From: Rhizobium giardinii bv. giardinii H152
GTDB lineage: Bacteria > Pseudomonadota > Alphaproteobacteria > Rhizobiales > Rhizobiaceae
Length of the DNA stretch: 64,000 nt
Direction of reading: 5' to 3'
NCBI RefSeq assembly: GCF_000379605.1
Contig: NZ_KB902724.1
Span: 165,868-229,867 of the forward strand
Below the pieces are notes generated by a model that saw nothing but the letters and a program-made list of their open reading frames with translations, was not told where the DNA came from and did not search any database. Shown one piece after another: positions 35,211 to 46,141 of this stretch. Within the stretch, counting starts at the first letter, position 1; each line of letters starts with the position of its first letter. The position numbers and the translations under genes were made by a program.

Positions 35211-35233
35211 CCCCGCCGCCCAGCGCGGCGGGG
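35211..35233 (+). terminator. Strong GC hairpin after the cupin gene
   Basis: CCCCGCCGC and GCGGCGGGG form a perfect 9-bp stem with a 5-base loop, 28 bases after the cupin stop. A short A-rich stretch follows and there is no T-run on the plus strand. Confidence 0.5.
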
Positions 35234-35501
35234 CGGGTAAAACATTCGTGCGGGATACATGCAGTTGAGGTGCTCACCACGGCACATTTGGCGAGTTCGC
35301 GTAGGGAGATTGCGTCATCCGCAGGGGCGCCAAGCCAGTCGCCAATCTCGACTGATTACGGAAATCCGTTTCGGTTGTTTGAAATGTCGCAACTGCAAAT
35401 CCGTCAATCGAATAAATTCAATGACTTGAAAAAATACAGAAAAGGACTTGTTCGATCGAGAAAATCATGGCGGCAATGGCCCATCGCAAGGGAGATTTCC
35501 G

Positions 35502-36833
35502 ATGCACACCAAACCAAATGCCCCGGTTCTTGACAGCTACTGGATGCCATTTACCGCCAACCGGCAATTCAAGGCGGCACCACGTCTACTCGAGTCGGCT
35601 GAGGGGATGCACTACACTGCGACCGACGGCCGCAAGATTCTCGATGGCACGGCGGGGCTATGGTGTGTCAACGCCGGCCACGGGCGGCGCCAGATCGCAG
35701 CGGCGGTCGAGCGTCAGTTGACCACACTGGACTATGCGCCGTCTTTCCAGATGGGCCACCCGATCGCGTTCGATTTTGCCGAGCGGTTGGCGGAAATTGC
35801 GCCGGGCGGGCCGGACAATCGGCTCGACCGGGTTTTCTTCACGGGTTCCGGCTCGGAATCGGTGGATACGGCATTGAAGATTGCCATCGCCCACCAGCGT
35901 GCCATCGGTCAGGGCACGCGAACCCGGCTGATCGGGCGCGAGCGCGGATATCACGGCGTCGGCTTCGGCGGTATTTCGGTCGGCGGCCTGGTCAACAATC
36001 GCCGTGTCTTCCCGCAACTCGCCGGCTCCGACCATCTGCGGCACACTCATGATCTTGCCCGCAACGCCTATGTGAAGGGCCAGCCCGAGCACGGAGCGGA
36101 GCTTGCCGACGATCTCGAGCGCCTGGTTGCGCTTCACGGCGCCGAAACGATCGCGGCCTGCATCGTCGAGCCCGTGGCAGGCTCGACCGGCGTGCTCGTG
36201 CCGCCGAAAGGCTATCTCGACCGGCTGCGGGCAATCTGCGACCGTCACGGCATTCTCCTGATCTTCGACGAGGTCATCACCGGCTTCGGCCGCCTTGGCG
36301 CCGGCTTCGCGACGGACTATTTCGGTGTCCGTCCGGACATCGTCACAACCGCGAAGGGATTGACCAACGGCGCGATCCCGATGGGGGCCGTCTTTACCAG
36401 CCGCGCCGTGCATGACGCGCTGATGCATGGGCCTGAAAGTCAGATCGAGCTTTTCCATGGCTACACTTATTCCGGTCACCCGGCAGCATGCGCCGCGGGC
36501 CTTGCCACGCTGGAGATCTACCGGGACGAGGGGCTTTTCACGCGCGCTGCCGAACTCGAAACAGCATGGCACGACACCCTGCACTCCCTGAAGGGCCTGC
36601 CGCATATCGTCGATATCCGCACCATAGGCCTGATTGCCGGCATCGAGCTTGCATCCCGCGACGGCGCAGTCGGCGCGCGCGCCTATGACGTCTTCGTCGA
36701 TTGCTTCCAGAAGGGCCTGCTGATCAGGGTTACCGGCGACATCATCGCCTTCTCGCCGCCCCTCATCATCGAGAAGGAGCAGATCGGCGAGATCGTCTCC
36801 GTGCTTGGCGATGCCCTGAAACGGGCCTTGTGA
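35502..36833 (+). CDS. Omega-amino acid:pyruvate aminotransferase (class III)
   Basis: 443 residues from the ATG at 35502 behind AGGGAGA. Class III features: 'DGTAGLWCVNAGHGRRQI', 'FFTGSGSESVDTALKIA' (PLP phosphate loop), 'LLIFDEVITGFGRLGAGF', and the PLP lysine in 'TTAKGLTNGAIPMGAVF'. 'DSYWMPFTANRQFKAAPRLL' at the N-terminus is characteristic of beta-alanine/omega-amino acid:pyruvate transaminases. It moves the amino group of beta-alanine or similar amines to pyruvate. It appears monocistronic; substrate choice is from family resemblance. Confidence 0.88.
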   Translation: MHTKPNAPVLDSYWMPFTANRQFKAAPRLLESAEGMHYTATDGRKILDGTAGLWCVNAGHGRRQIAAAVERQLTTLDYAPSFQMGHPIAFDFAERLAEIAPGGPDNRLDRVFFTGSGSESVDTALKIAIAHQRAIGQGTRTRLIGRERGYHGVGFGGISVGGLVNNRRVFPQLAGSDHLRHTHDLARNAYVKGQPEHGAELADDLERLVALHGAETIAACIVEPVAGSTGVLVPPKGYLDRLRAICDRHGILLIFDEVITGFGRLGAGFATDYFGVRPDIVTTAKGLTNGAIPMGAVFTSRAVHDALMHGPESQIELFHGYTYSGHPAACAAGLATLEIYRDEGLFTRAAELETAWHDTLHSLKGLPHIVDIRTIGLIAGIELASRDGAVGARAYDVFVDCFQKGLLIRVTGDIIAFSPPLIIEKEQIGEIVSVLGDALKRAL

Positions 36834-37063
36834 TTGATGTGCCGGCAGCGCGGCCGGTGTCGGGTCGCGCTTCGGTATCGTGCCTTCGAAAAGTCCTATT
36901 GGCAGTTGAAATGTGAATGGTCTGTTAACGTGTAGCCCATTCACACCTCGACGCCGGCTTCGTCAAAACTGCGGATGGGAACACTCTCCCGACACGATGC
37001 GTTATGCCATCGGCCGAGTACTGCTCGGCTACCGCATCGAGTGGGGCTAAGAAGGAAAAAACG

Positions 37064-37597
37064 ATGAATAAATCTGTCGCGATGATGCTTTTCGCCGTGT
37101 CAATGGGCGCAACCGGCGGTACCGCCGCCAGAGCGGCCGATCTGCGGGCCAACGACCCGGTCCCGACGTACCAGGAATCGGACGTCCGCGGCGGCGTAAA
37201 GATCGGTTATCTCCAGTGCGATGTCGGCGGCGGCGCCGGCTACGTTCTGGGGTCCGCCAAGGACATCGACTGCGTATTCCACTCCGCTGTCGGTGAAGAG
37301 CGCACGGACCACTATACCGGTGCGGTGCGAAAGATGGGCGTCGACCTCGGCTTCACGACCCGCAGCAAGCTGGTCTGGGCAGTCTTTGCGCCGACGGCGG
37401 GCTATCATCAGGGCTCCCTGAGCGGCCTCTATCAGGGGGCGAGCGCTGAGGCGACGGTCGGTGCCGGCGTCGGCGCCAATATTCTGGTCGGCGGCACGTC
37501 GGGTTCGATTCACCTCCAGACGGTCAGCGTCACGGGGCAGATTGGCCTGAACCTCGCTGCCGGCGGCACTTCTGTAACCCTCACTGCCATAAACTGA
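37064..37597 (+). CDS. Secreted DUF992 family protein
   Basis: 177 residues, AAGGA before the ATG. A signal peptide ends near 'GTAARAADL' (~25). The mature domain 'GVKIGYLQCDVGGGAGYVLG' then 'KDIDCVFHSAVGEERTDHYT' and a glycine-rich 'EATVGAGVGANILVGGTSG' is typical of DUF992, which is widespread in Rhizobiales periplasms with unknown role. Two Cys in the mature part could pair. Monocistronic, with a hairpin right after. Confidence 0.85.
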   Translation: MNKSVAMMLFAVSMGATGGTAARAADLRANDPVPTYQESDVRGGVKIGYLQCDVGGGAGYVLGSAKDIDCVFHSAVGEERTDHYTGAVRKMGVDLGFTTRSKLVWAVFAPTAGYHQGSLSGLYQGASAEATVGAGVGANILVGGTSGSIHLQTVSVTGQIGLNLAAGGTSVTLTAIN

Positions 37598-37603
37598 GCG
37601 CTC

Positions 37604-37619
37604 GCCAACGGACGTTGGC
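37604..37619. terminator. Hairpin after the DUF992 gene
   Basis: GCCAAC-GGAC-GTTGGC, a 6-bp stem with a 4-base loop, 6 bases after the stop. It also faces the convergent thioesterase gene. Weak, as no T-run follows. Confidence 0.4.
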
Positions 37620-37688
37620 CGAAACCACAGACCACCGCATGGTTGCGCGTCAGCCATGCGGTGTTCTTTGCGCGAAGTGCAATACCGC

Positions 37689-38189
37689 CTACTCATCATG
37701 GGTCGAGCCGGCAGCGCGAAAACGTTCCTCGAATTCGCGCCGCAGGCTGCGCCGCGTCTCTGCCGCACGCAGGCGGCGTTCGCGTATCTCATCGGCCGGC
37801 TTATAGATCGGCACAGTGGTTGGGCGCCCTTCCGCATCCACGGCAACCATCGTGAAGTAGCAGGAATTGGTGTGCCGTCGCTCACCGGTGCGGATATTCT
37901 CCGCCTCGACCCTTATGCCGACTTCCATGGAGGTCCGTCCGGCGTAGTTGATCGAAGCGCGAAAGGTGACGAGTTCACCGACATGGATCGGCTGGCGAAA
38001 GACGACCTGATCGACAGACAAAGTCACGGCATATTCCTGCGAATATCGCGACGCACAGGAGTAAGCGACCCGGTCCAAGAGATTGAGCAGCGCCCCGCCA
38101 TGGACCTTGCCGCTGAAATTCGCCATGTCGGGCGTCATCAATACGACCATCTCGAGTTGGCTCGTGTCGTGACCGTCTTGCATGCTCAA
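37689..38189 (-). CDS. Acyl-CoA thioesterase, hotdog fold (YciA/BACH type)
   Basis: 166 residues. 'LVVLMTPDMANFSGKVHGG' type N-terminus (here 'EMVVLMTPDMANFSGKVHGG'), 'LLNLLDRVAYSCASRY' with the active-site Asp, and 'DQVVFRQPIHVGELVTF' are the conserved blocks of acyl-CoA hydrolases. The C-terminal ~30 residues are a charged helix. It hydrolyses fatty acyl-CoA in the cytosol. Start at 38189 or the second ATG at 38183. Monocistronic. Confidence 0.9.
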   Translation of the reverse strand: MSMQDGHDTSQLEMVVLMTPDMANFSGKVHGGALLNLLDRVAYSCASRYSQEYAVTLSVDQVVFRQPIHVGELVTFRASINYAGRTSMEVGIRVEAENIRTGERRHTNSCYFTMVAVDAEGRPTTVPIYKPADEIRERRLRAAETRRSLRREFEERFRAAGSTHDE

Positions 38190-38629
38190 TCTCCAACTCC
38201 AATTGCCACAGCGCCGATCGCATCAGGCACACAGTGTCTCAACCCGGATTGGCAAATGTAGGCGAGATTAAAAAAACGGGATAGGTGTCAATACCGAAGA
38301 TCGGAAAAAATATGCAGAAACAACTCCAATATATCAATATAACAAATTGTTTTTAAACGCTAAATATTAGTCTCTATCAGCAAAACGGGTCGCTCCGGTT
38401 TCTTGCGCGATTAACACTGGCAAAAACCCTCCTAAGTATCTATATTGAAATCATAATCTTACCTTTGGCTGGGCAGCAACATGGGATCAAGTGCCTACCT
38501 GGATCGAACCGTATTTTGAGGAGAGTATCCCGCCGCCCCATCTTTCCTTTCGCGGATGTCCCCGCGGCGGTCCAGGCGGCGGACACTTGCCGGCCCGGTC
38601 GTGATCCTGATTACGTCACACGTATTTGA
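38190..38629. other. AT-rich intergenic region between the thioesterase and thiD
   Basis: About 440 bases; 38270-38460 is markedly AT-rich against the GC-rich background, with runs such as AAAAAATATG and AAATTGTTTTTAAA. It holds the thioesterase promoter, and the right part follows the end of the thi operon. GC-rich short repeats around 38540-38590 may terminate thiD. No gene seen. Confidence 0.45.
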
Positions 38630-39394
38630 TCATCGCAGGTTGTGCCGATGCCCGGAATCGGCAAGCCTGTCCTGAACAAAGGCCTTGGCGTCGCCGACCG
38701 CAGTCCTCAAATCGCCACCGCTGGCCAGCCGCGCCGCAATTGCGCTCGCCAGCATGCAACCGGTCCCGCGCATCGAGACGGCAAGGCGAGGAGCCGAGAA
38801 GCACTGGACGGCGTTGCCTGCCTGAACAAGTATATCGACCGAGTCCAGGCCGTCGCCATGGCCTCCCTTGACAAGAACCGCTTGCACCCCGGCGGCAACC
38901 AACTCTCGTGCCTGGGCGATTGCAGCCTCCCGCGGTTCGTTGTTCATCGGACCTGTGAGAAGCGAAAGCTCCGGCAGGTTCGGTGTAATCAGAGCGCATT
39001 GGAGAAACAGCCGATGCAACGAGGCTTTCGCGTTCGGGGCAAGCAGTACGCCGCCCGATGAGGATGCAAGAACCGGATCGAGCACCACCGGAATATCCGG
39101 ATGGTCCGTCAGAACCGTAGCGACGGCCGTAATCGTCGCGGCCGTTGCCAGCATACCGATCTTGATCGCATCGACGTGATTGGATGTAAGTGCAGCGCGC
39201 ATCTGCTGGAGGACGCGCTCTGGCGGAATGGCATCGACATGCTGAACGCCGTGATGGCTCTGGACGGTCACCGCGGTCACTGCCACCGAGGCCTTCACCC
39301 CAAACGCGGCCAGTGTCTCGATGTCACGGACGATGCCGGCGCCGCCCGAGGAATCCGAGCCGGCGACCACAAGCACATGCGGCCACGTCTTCAT
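38630..39394 (-). CDS. thiD: Hydroxymethylpyrimidine/phosphomethylpyrimidine kinase
   Basis: 254 residues, a ribokinase-fold enzyme. 'VAGSDSSGGAGIVRDIETL' at the N-terminus and 'VLVKGGHGDG' with 'SMRGTGCMLASAIAARLASG' (anion hole and catalytic Cys/Asp region) identify ThiD. It phosphorylates HMP and HMP-P to HMP-PP for coupling by ThiE. Its ATG overlaps the thiE stop, and it is the last gene of thiCOSGED. Confidence 0.95.
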   Translation of the reverse strand: MKTWPHVLVVAGSDSSGGAGIVRDIETLAAFGVKASVAVTAVTVQSHHGVQHVDAIPPERVLQQMRAALTSNHVDAIKIGMLATAATITAVATVLTDHPDIPVVLDPVLASSSGGVLLAPNAKASLHRLFLQCALITPNLPELSLLTGPMNNEPREAAIAQARELVAAGVQAVLVKGGHGDGLDSVDILVQAGNAVQCFSAPRLAVSMRGTGCMLASAIAARLASGGDLRTAVGDAKAFVQDRLADSGHRHNLR

Positions 39395-39996
39395 CGAAAT
39401 TGCGCCGTCCGCTCAATCCACTCTCGCGTGCGCGCTTGCGGATCCGCACTGAGGGTGATGTCGGTGACGACGGCGGCACTGTCGGCGCCATGGGCAAAGA
39501 CGCTGCCGATACGCGCGGTGTTGATCCCGCCGATGGCGACAAGTGGCAGGTTGCCGATACGCACCTTCCAGTCGCGCAGCCTGTCGAGACCCTGCGGCGC
39601 CCATGTCATTGCCTTGAGGATCGTCGGCCAGACCGGCCCGAGCGCCACGTAGTCCGGCGCTGCTTCCAGCGCCGTCTCGAGCTCCGCCTCGTCATGGGTA
39701 GAGAGGCCGAGCTTCACGCCCGCGCAGCGGATGGCGGCGAGATCGGCGGTGGCCAGATCCTCCTGGCCGAGATGGACGAAATCGCAACCCTCGTCGATCG
39801 CCATCCGCCAATAGTCGTTGATGATGAGCTGGCAGCCATGCGCCGCGCAGATCGTTTTCGCGCGGCGGATGTTTTGGCGCAATTCGGCCGCGGTGCAATC
39901 CTTCTTGCGCAGCTGGACGAGCTTCACGCCGAGCGGCACCAGGCGCTCGATCCAGTCGGCACTGTCGACGATCAGATAGAAGGGATCAAGCTTCAT
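39391..39996 (-). CDS. thiE: Thiamine-phosphate synthase
   Basis: 201 residues. ThiE signatures: 'LVQLRKKD' (pyrophosphate site), '[12 protein letters not shown]', '[14 protein letters not shown]', '[10 protein letters not shown]' and '[13 protein letters not shown]'. It joins HMP-PP and thiazole phosphate to thiamine phosphate. The pattern 'GPVWPT' differs from the common GPIFPT and fits the alphaproteobacterial form. The start overlaps the thiG stop by ATGA. Confidence 0.92.
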   Translation of the reverse strand: MKLDPFYLIVDSADWIERLVPLGVKLVQLRKKDCTAAELRQNIRRAKTICAAHGCQLIINDYWRMAIDEGCDFVHLGQEDLATADLAAIRCAGVKLGLSTHDEAELETALEAAPDYVALGPVWPTILKAMTWAPQGLDRLRDWKVRIGNLPLVAIGGINTARIGSVFAHGADSAAVVTDITLSADPQARTREWIERTAQFR

Positions 39997-40766
39997 GAAA
40001 ACACCGCCTTGCCGATGACCGGTGTCGAGGGCACCGCCATGTCGCGCGGTTCGAGCATGCCGGCTCGAAAAGCAATGCGACCCGCTTCGATCGCGCCGGT
40101 AAACGCCGCAGCCATCGCCGCCGGATCGGCAGCACCGGCAACGGCGGTGTTCAGCAGCACCGCATCGTAACCGATCTCCATGACGATGGCGGCATGGGAT
40201 GGCCGCCCGATGCCGGCATCGACGATCAGCGGGATATCCGGAAATTGCGCCCGCAAGCTGCGCAAGGCCGGCAGGTTGACCGGCCCCATGGCCGAGCCGA
40301 TCGGCGCGCACCAGGGCATCAGCACTTGGCATCCCGCTTCCATGAGGCGTTCCGCCACCACGAGGTCATCGGTCGTATAGGGAAAGACCTTGAACCCTTC
40401 GCCGCTCAGGATGCGGGCCGCCTCGACCAACGCGAACACGTCGGGCTGCAGCGTGTCGTGGTTGCCGATCACCTCCAGCTTGATCCAGTCCGTGGCAAAT
40501 ACCTCGCGGGCCATCTTTGCCGTCAGCACCGCTTCTGCAACAGTGTGGCATCCCGCGGTGTTGGGGAGAACCCTGACGCCAAGCGTTCGGATCAGCTGGA
40601 AGAAGGCGCCGCCCGCGCGGCTGCCCGCCATCTCGCGGCGAAGCGACACAGTGACGATGTCGGTTTTTGATGCACGCACCGCCTCGGCGAGGATGGCCGG
40701 CGAGGGGTAGCGCGCCGTTCCGAGCAGCAGGCGAGAGGCAACGACGTGTCCATAAAGCTCAAGCAC
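39993..40766 (-). CDS. thiG: Thiazole synthase
   Basis: 257 residues from a GTG at 40766, preceded by GGGAGG placed within the end of thiS. The Schiff-base lysine is in '[16 protein letters not shown]'. '[15 protein letters not shown]' and '[19 protein letters not shown]' are invariant ThiG blocks. It builds the thiazole phosphate ring from deoxyxylulose phosphate, iminoglycine (from ThiO) and ThiS thiocarboxylate. A TTG just upstream is a less likely start. Confidence 0.95.
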   Translation of the reverse strand: MLELYGHVVASRLLLGTARYPSPAILAEAVRASKTDIVTVSLRREMAGSRAGGAFFQLIRTLGVRVLPNTAGCHTVAEAVLTAKMAREVFATDWIKLEVIGNHDTLQPDVFALVEAARILSGEGFKVFPYTTDDLVVAERLMEAGCQVLMPWCAPIGSAMGPVNLPALRSLRAQFPDIPLIVDAGIGRPSHAAIVMEIGYDAVLLNTAVAGAADPAAMAAAFTGAIEAGRIAFRAGMLEPRDMAVPSTPVIGKAVFS

Positions 40767-40768
40767 CG

Positions 40769-40966
40769 TCAACCTCCCTGCATGGGAGAGAGGATTTCGA
40801 TGCGGTCGCGGTCGCAAAGGGTAAAATCCGAGCGATCCTCGCGATGGACCAGTTCGCCATTGACGGCTGTCGCCAGCCACTCGCCCTCGTATTCAAGCGA
40901 GGCGAGAAGGTCCGAAAGGACGGAGATATCCGTGTAGTGGTCTTCGCCGTTGATTGTCAGTTTCAT
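40769..40966 (-). CDS. thiS: Sulfur carrier protein ThiS
   Basis: 65 residues, ubiquitin-like, ending 'ILSPMQGG' with the C-terminal Gly-Gly that becomes the thiocarboxylate. It carries sulfur to ThiG. Its start overlaps the thiO stop by four bases. The adenylating partner ThiF is not in this operon. Confidence 0.95.
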   Translation of the reverse strand: MKLTINGEDHYTDISVLSDLLASLEYEGEWLATAVNGELVHREDRSDFTLCDRDRIEILSPMQGG

Positions 40967-42015
40967 CGGCCAGCTCCGATCTGAAGTGGAATGATGTTGC
41001 GTTCGGAAGGGGCAAGCAAGCTTGGGCGAACCAAAGACTGTTGCCCGTTGTCAGCTTGCATACCGACGATGCAGGTTGCGGCGTCCTTCGCCATTGAGGG
41101 AGCGAGCAGAAACCCGTGGCGGTAAAAGCCGTTGAGGCGGATGGCGCTTCCATCGACCGAGAGGCGTGGCAGATTGTCGGGGTAGGCAGGGCGCACGCCG
41201 GCGCCGGTTTCGATCACGCGCGCCTCTCCGAAGGTCGGATGAAGCGTATAGGCGGCGTTTAGAAGCTCCATCAGCGACCGGGCACTCACCGGTCCCGCAT
41301 CGTCGCTCTCGATCATGGTCGCGCCGATCATGAAACGGCCATCGCCGCGCGGAACGACGTAGAGCGGGATGCGCGGATGCAGCAGCCGGACTGGGCGCGA
41401 CAGGCTCACGTCGGGCGTTTCCAGCATCAGCATCTCGCCGCGCACGCCGCGCAGTTCCGCCGCCTGGCCGATTGCGTTTGCCCCGGTGCAATCCACGACA
41501 TGATCGAACCCGGCCTCCGGAAAATCTGGCCCGGCGCCGAGATGAAAGCGTACGCCGCTCGCCTGCAGCCTGCCGTAGAGAGCCGTTATTGCACGACGCG
41601 GATCGAGATGCGCCTCGTGCCGGAAATGCAGTGCCTTTCGGAACCGCCCGGCGAGATCGGGTTCCAGGGCGGCGATGTCATCCGCATCCAGCCAGTCGCA
41701 GCCGGACGTGCGGGCCGCGAAGCGGGCAAGCTCGCCGGTATCGCGCTGCGGCGCGACGACCAGTGTGCCTTTGCAGATGACGTGGCCGGGCAGGACTGTG
41801 TGCCACCAGTCGGCAGCCTCGCGTCCGAGCGCCAGCACGGTGTCGGGTGCACTTTCACTTTCGCACCAGGGCGCCAGCATGCCGCCGGCAAACCAGGAGG
41901 CGCCGCCGCCGACGTACCGTGCGATCTCCGCCACCTCGACGGCGGCGCCTCTCGCCGTCAGCTCATGGGCAAGCGTGAGACCGGCAACGCCGGCCCCCTT
42001 GATCAGGACGCGCAT
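40963..42015 (-). CDS. thiO: Glycine oxidase ThiO (FAD-dependent)
   Basis: 350 residues from the ATG at 42015 (GGAGAG in front, overlapping the thiC end). N-terminal FAD loop 'IKGAGVAGLTLAHELTARG', then 'GGGASWFAGGMLAPWCE', and C-terminal 'GAGVRPAYPDNLPRL' with 'LNGFYRHGFLLAPSMA', as in DAAO-family ThiO. It oxidises glycine to iminoglycine for thiazole formation, the aerobic route. A GTG at 42021 is a less likely start. Confidence 0.93.
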   Translation of the reverse strand: MRVLIKGAGVAGLTLAHELTARGAAVEVAEIARYVGGGASWFAGGMLAPWCESESAPDTVLALGREAADWWHTVLPGHVICKGTLVVAPQRDTGELARFAARTSGCDWLDADDIAALEPDLAGRFRKALHFRHEAHLDPRRAITALYGRLQASGVRFHLGAGPDFPEAGFDHVVDCTGANAIGQAAELRGVRGEMLMLETPDVSLSRPVRLLHPRIPLYVVPRGDGRFMIGATMIESDDAGPVSARSLMELLNAAYTLHPTFGEARVIETGAGVRPAYPDNLPRLSVDGSAIRLNGFYRHGFLLAPSMAKDAATCIVGMQADNGQQSLVRPSLLAPSERNIIPLQIGAGR

Positions 42016-42017
42016 GA

Positions 42018-43871
<1,854 letters not shown>

Positions 43872-43970
43872 TTAAGGTTGGAGACCCAGTCATCAAAGCC
43901 GGAATGATGAAAAGACGCCGACGCGAGTCCACAAATGGAATTCGAGCCGCAACAGCGCTTGCACCGTCCC

Positions 43971-44078
43971 TACGCCAGTATGAACTGGATCAGGTTCAAC
44001 GGGTCACTGCGCTGATGAAGGCGGCAAGGCCGCCTGTCACGCCAGCAGTATCTCAGCCCCTTGTCGGGACCCCCCTGG
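43971..44078 (-). promoter_or_regulatory. TPP riboswitch (THI box) of the thiC operon
   Basis: Reading the minus strand: a GGGGGGTCC start, 'AAGGGGCTGAGA' (pyrimidine-sensing helix), a variable GC hairpin (GGCGGCCTTGCCGCC), then 'GACCCGTTGAACCTGATCC' and 'AGTTCATACTGGCGTAGGG', the conserved 3' side of the TPP aptamer. It ends ~118 bases before the thiC ATG. The remaining leader presumably holds the expression platform. Thiamine pyrophosphate would switch the operon off. Confidence 0.95.
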
Positions 44079-44243
44079 TGAATGCAGCAAGTAAGGCATG
44101 GTTCAGGACGGCCCGTCAAGGCCTTGTTGGCGCGACTGGCGCGACTGGGCGTGAAGCGGCGGCTGCTCTTTTGCGCCTGCATGGCAAGCTGTAAAGATTT
44201 TCAATGATTTCAGTCTTTGTCTCGACAGCGCGGCTGTGGCAAA

Positions 44244-44253
44244 TTATCTATAA
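44244..44253 (+). promoter_or_regulatory. BioR box before bioR (autoregulation)
   Basis: TTATCTATAA, the exact BioR operator, ends three bases before the bioR ATG. This position points to strong self-repression by BioR. Confidence 0.88.
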
Positions 44254-44256
44254 AAA

Positions 44257-44925
44257 ATGACCTCGACGCACGAAGACACCATCGCCAGCCGTATCAGCCG
44301 CATCCTTGCCGACAGGATCGTGACGGGGGAGCTCGATCCGGGCACGAAATTGCGCCAGGATCATATCGCCGAGGAGTTCGGAACGAGCCATGTGCCGGTG
44401 CGCGAAGCCTTTCGCCGGCTGGAGGCGCAGGGCTTGGCGGTCAGCGAGCCGCGCCGCGGCGTGCGGGTCGCGTCTTTCGATCTCAAGGAAGTCCGCGAGG
44501 TAGCACAGATGCGGGCGGCGCTGGAAGTCCTGGCGCTTCGGCACGCGGCGCCACACCTGACGCCGTCGATCCTCGATCAGGCAGAGGAAGCGACGGTCGC
44601 CGGCGACAACTCCCGCGACGTTCGGTCCTGGGAGGAGGCCAACCGGCGCTTTCACAGCTTGATTCTGGCACCTTGCAGCATGCCCCGCCTCCTGACTTCG
44701 ATCAACGATCTGCACGCCGCCAGCGCGCGTTTTCTGTTTGCGAGCTGGCGTTCGGAATGGGAAGTCCGTACCGATCACGACCATCGTGCGATCCTGACGT
44801 TTCTGCGCCAGGGCAATATCGAAAATGCCGCTGCCGTCCTTGAGCGCCACGTGCAATGGATCGGCCAAAAACCAGTCCGGAACGCCTCAGGAACGACGCG
44901 CGAGGCCTTCGCGATCGTCGGCTGA
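44257..44925 (+). CDS. bioR: BioR, GntR-family biotin repressor
   Basis: 222 residues. A GntR winged helix at ~8-75 ('LADRIVTGELDPGTKLRQDH' and 'VPVREAFRRLEAQGLAV') joins an FCD helical ligand domain (~80-210) with 'EANRRFHSLILAPC' and 'DHRAIL' metal-site histidines. It lies directly upstream of bioBFDAZ, and perfect TTATCTATAA sites occur before bioR and bioB. This is the arrangement of the alphaproteobacterial regulator BioR, which replaces the BirA repressor function. Ligand unknown from the sequence. Confidence 0.9.
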   Translation: MTSTHEDTIASRISRILADRIVTGELDPGTKLRQDHIAEEFGTSHVPVREAFRRLEAQGLAVSEPRRGVRVASFDLKEVREVAQMRAALEVLALRHAAPHLTPSILDQAEEATVAGDNSRDVRSWEEANRRFHSLILAPCSMPRLLTSINDLHAASARFLFASWRSEWEVRTDHDHRAILTFLRQGNIENAAAVLERHVQWIGQKPVRNASGTTREAFAIVG

Positions 44926-45066
44926 CCGCCGGCTGACCGGTGCCTGTCAGCTTCTTGCCTGACATAGACCCACCCGTGTCCGGCACAGAAGCTCAAATCT
45001 TCTCTTGATTGCAGTTTTATAGCTACTCAACGAAAGGGCGCTTGCGTCCGATTGCGTCGCGATAAA

Positions 45067-45095
45067 TTATAGATAATATCAACTCTTATCTATAC
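45067..45095. promoter_or_regulatory. Paired BioR boxes before bioB
   Basis: TTATAGATAA (45067-45076, exact on the minus strand) and TTATCTATAC (45086-45095, one mismatch) are 19 bases apart, roughly two helical turns, 42 bases before the bioB ATG. Their position over the presumed promoter fits repression of bioBFDAZ when biotin is plentiful. Confidence 0.88.
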
Positions 45096-45136
45096 TGGTA
45101 TTTGCAAGCAGTCGCATCGAAGGGAGCCGATCGAGA

Positions 45137-46141
45137 ATGTTGCACGAAAACACAGCCGAGAACCGCGCAGAAGCGCCTAAAAGTGCCCTGGAGAAATGCA
45201 CGTCGCTCGCGCAGGCTAAAATTATCTATAATTTGCCGTTCAATGATTTGCTGTATCGCGCCCAAACCGTTCATCGCGCCAATTTCGATCCCAATGCCGT
45301 GCAGTTGAGCCGGCTTTTGTCGATCAAGACGGGCGGCTGTGCCGAGGATTGCGGTTATTGCAGCCAGTCGGCCCATTCGCCGACCGGTCTCAAGGCTTCC
45401 AAGCTCATGATGGTCGAAAAGGTCGTCGCCGAAGCGCGCAAGGCAAAGGCTAAAGGGGCCACTCGCTACTGCATGGGCGCTGCCTGGCGCAGCCCGAAGG
45501 ACCGCGACATGGAAACGCTCGTTGCGATGGTCGGAGGCGTCAAGGCGCTTGGAATGGAAACCTGCATGACACTCGGCATGCTGTCGCCCGCCCAGGCCGG
45601 CGAGCTGGCTAAGGCCGGCCTCGACTACTACAACCACAATATCGATACGTCGGAAGAATTCTACTCCGAAATCATCACCACGCGCACCTTTGCCGACAGG
45701 CTGGAGACCCTGTCGAACGTGCGCGAAGCGGGCATGAAGGTCTGCGCCGGTGGCATCCTTGGCATGGGCGAAACGACGGACGACCGCATCTCCATGCTGG
45801 TCACGCTCGCCAATCTCCAGCCTGCGCCCGAGAGCGTGCCGATCAACATGCTGATTCCCATACCCGGTTCGCGTCTCGCCGATGCCGAGCCGGTCGATCC
45901 CGTAGAATTCGTCAGGACCATCGCGCTCGCCCGCATCCTCATGCCGTCCACGCACGTCCGACTGTCGGCCGGACGCACGCAAATGAGCGACGAAATGCAG
46001 GCACTCTGTTTCTTCGCCGGCGCCAATTCGATTTTTGCCGGCGATACACTGCTCACCACCGAGAACCCGGGCGAGGATCACGACACGGCACTGTTCCGGC
46101 GCCTTGGTCTAAAGCCCATGGAGCTGGAGCCGGCTGAATGA
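45137..46141 (+). CDS. bioB: Biotin synthase
   Basis: 334 residues. 'CAEDCGYC' (C-x3-C-x2-C) binds the radical SAM cluster, and '[12 protein letters not shown]', 'ETCMTLGML' and 'YNHNIDTS' are BioB landmarks for the auxiliary cluster and substrate. It inserts sulfur into dethiobiotin. The conserved '[15 protein letters not shown]' is encoded across an exact BioR box (45222-45231). It starts the bioBFDAZ operon and overlaps bioF by four bases. Confidence 0.96.
   Translation: MLHENTAENRAEAPKSALEKCTSLAQAKIIYNLPFNDLLYRAQTVHRANFDPNAVQLSRLLSIKTGGCAEDCGYCSQSAHSPTGLKASKLMMVEKVVAEARKAKAKGATRYCMGAAWRSPKDRDMETLVAMVGGVKALGMETCMTLGMLSPAQAGELAKAGLDYYNHNIDTSEEFYSEIITTRTFADRLETLSNVREAGMKVCAGGILGMGETTDDRISMLVTLANLQPAPESVPINMLIPIPGSRLADAEPVDPVEFVRTIALARILMPSTHVRLSAGRTQMSDEMQALCFFAGANSIFAGDTLLTTENPGEDHDTALFRRLGLKPMELEPAE
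45222..45231 (+). promoter_or_regulatory. Exact BioR box inside the bioB coding sequence
   Basis: TTATCTATAA lies 85 bases into bioB, encoding part of Ile-Ile-Tyr-Asn. It is as good a match as the sites before bioR and bioB, and lies ~130 bases from the paired boxes. It could be a downstream roadblock or looping site, or a product of protein constraint. Confidence 0.6.
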
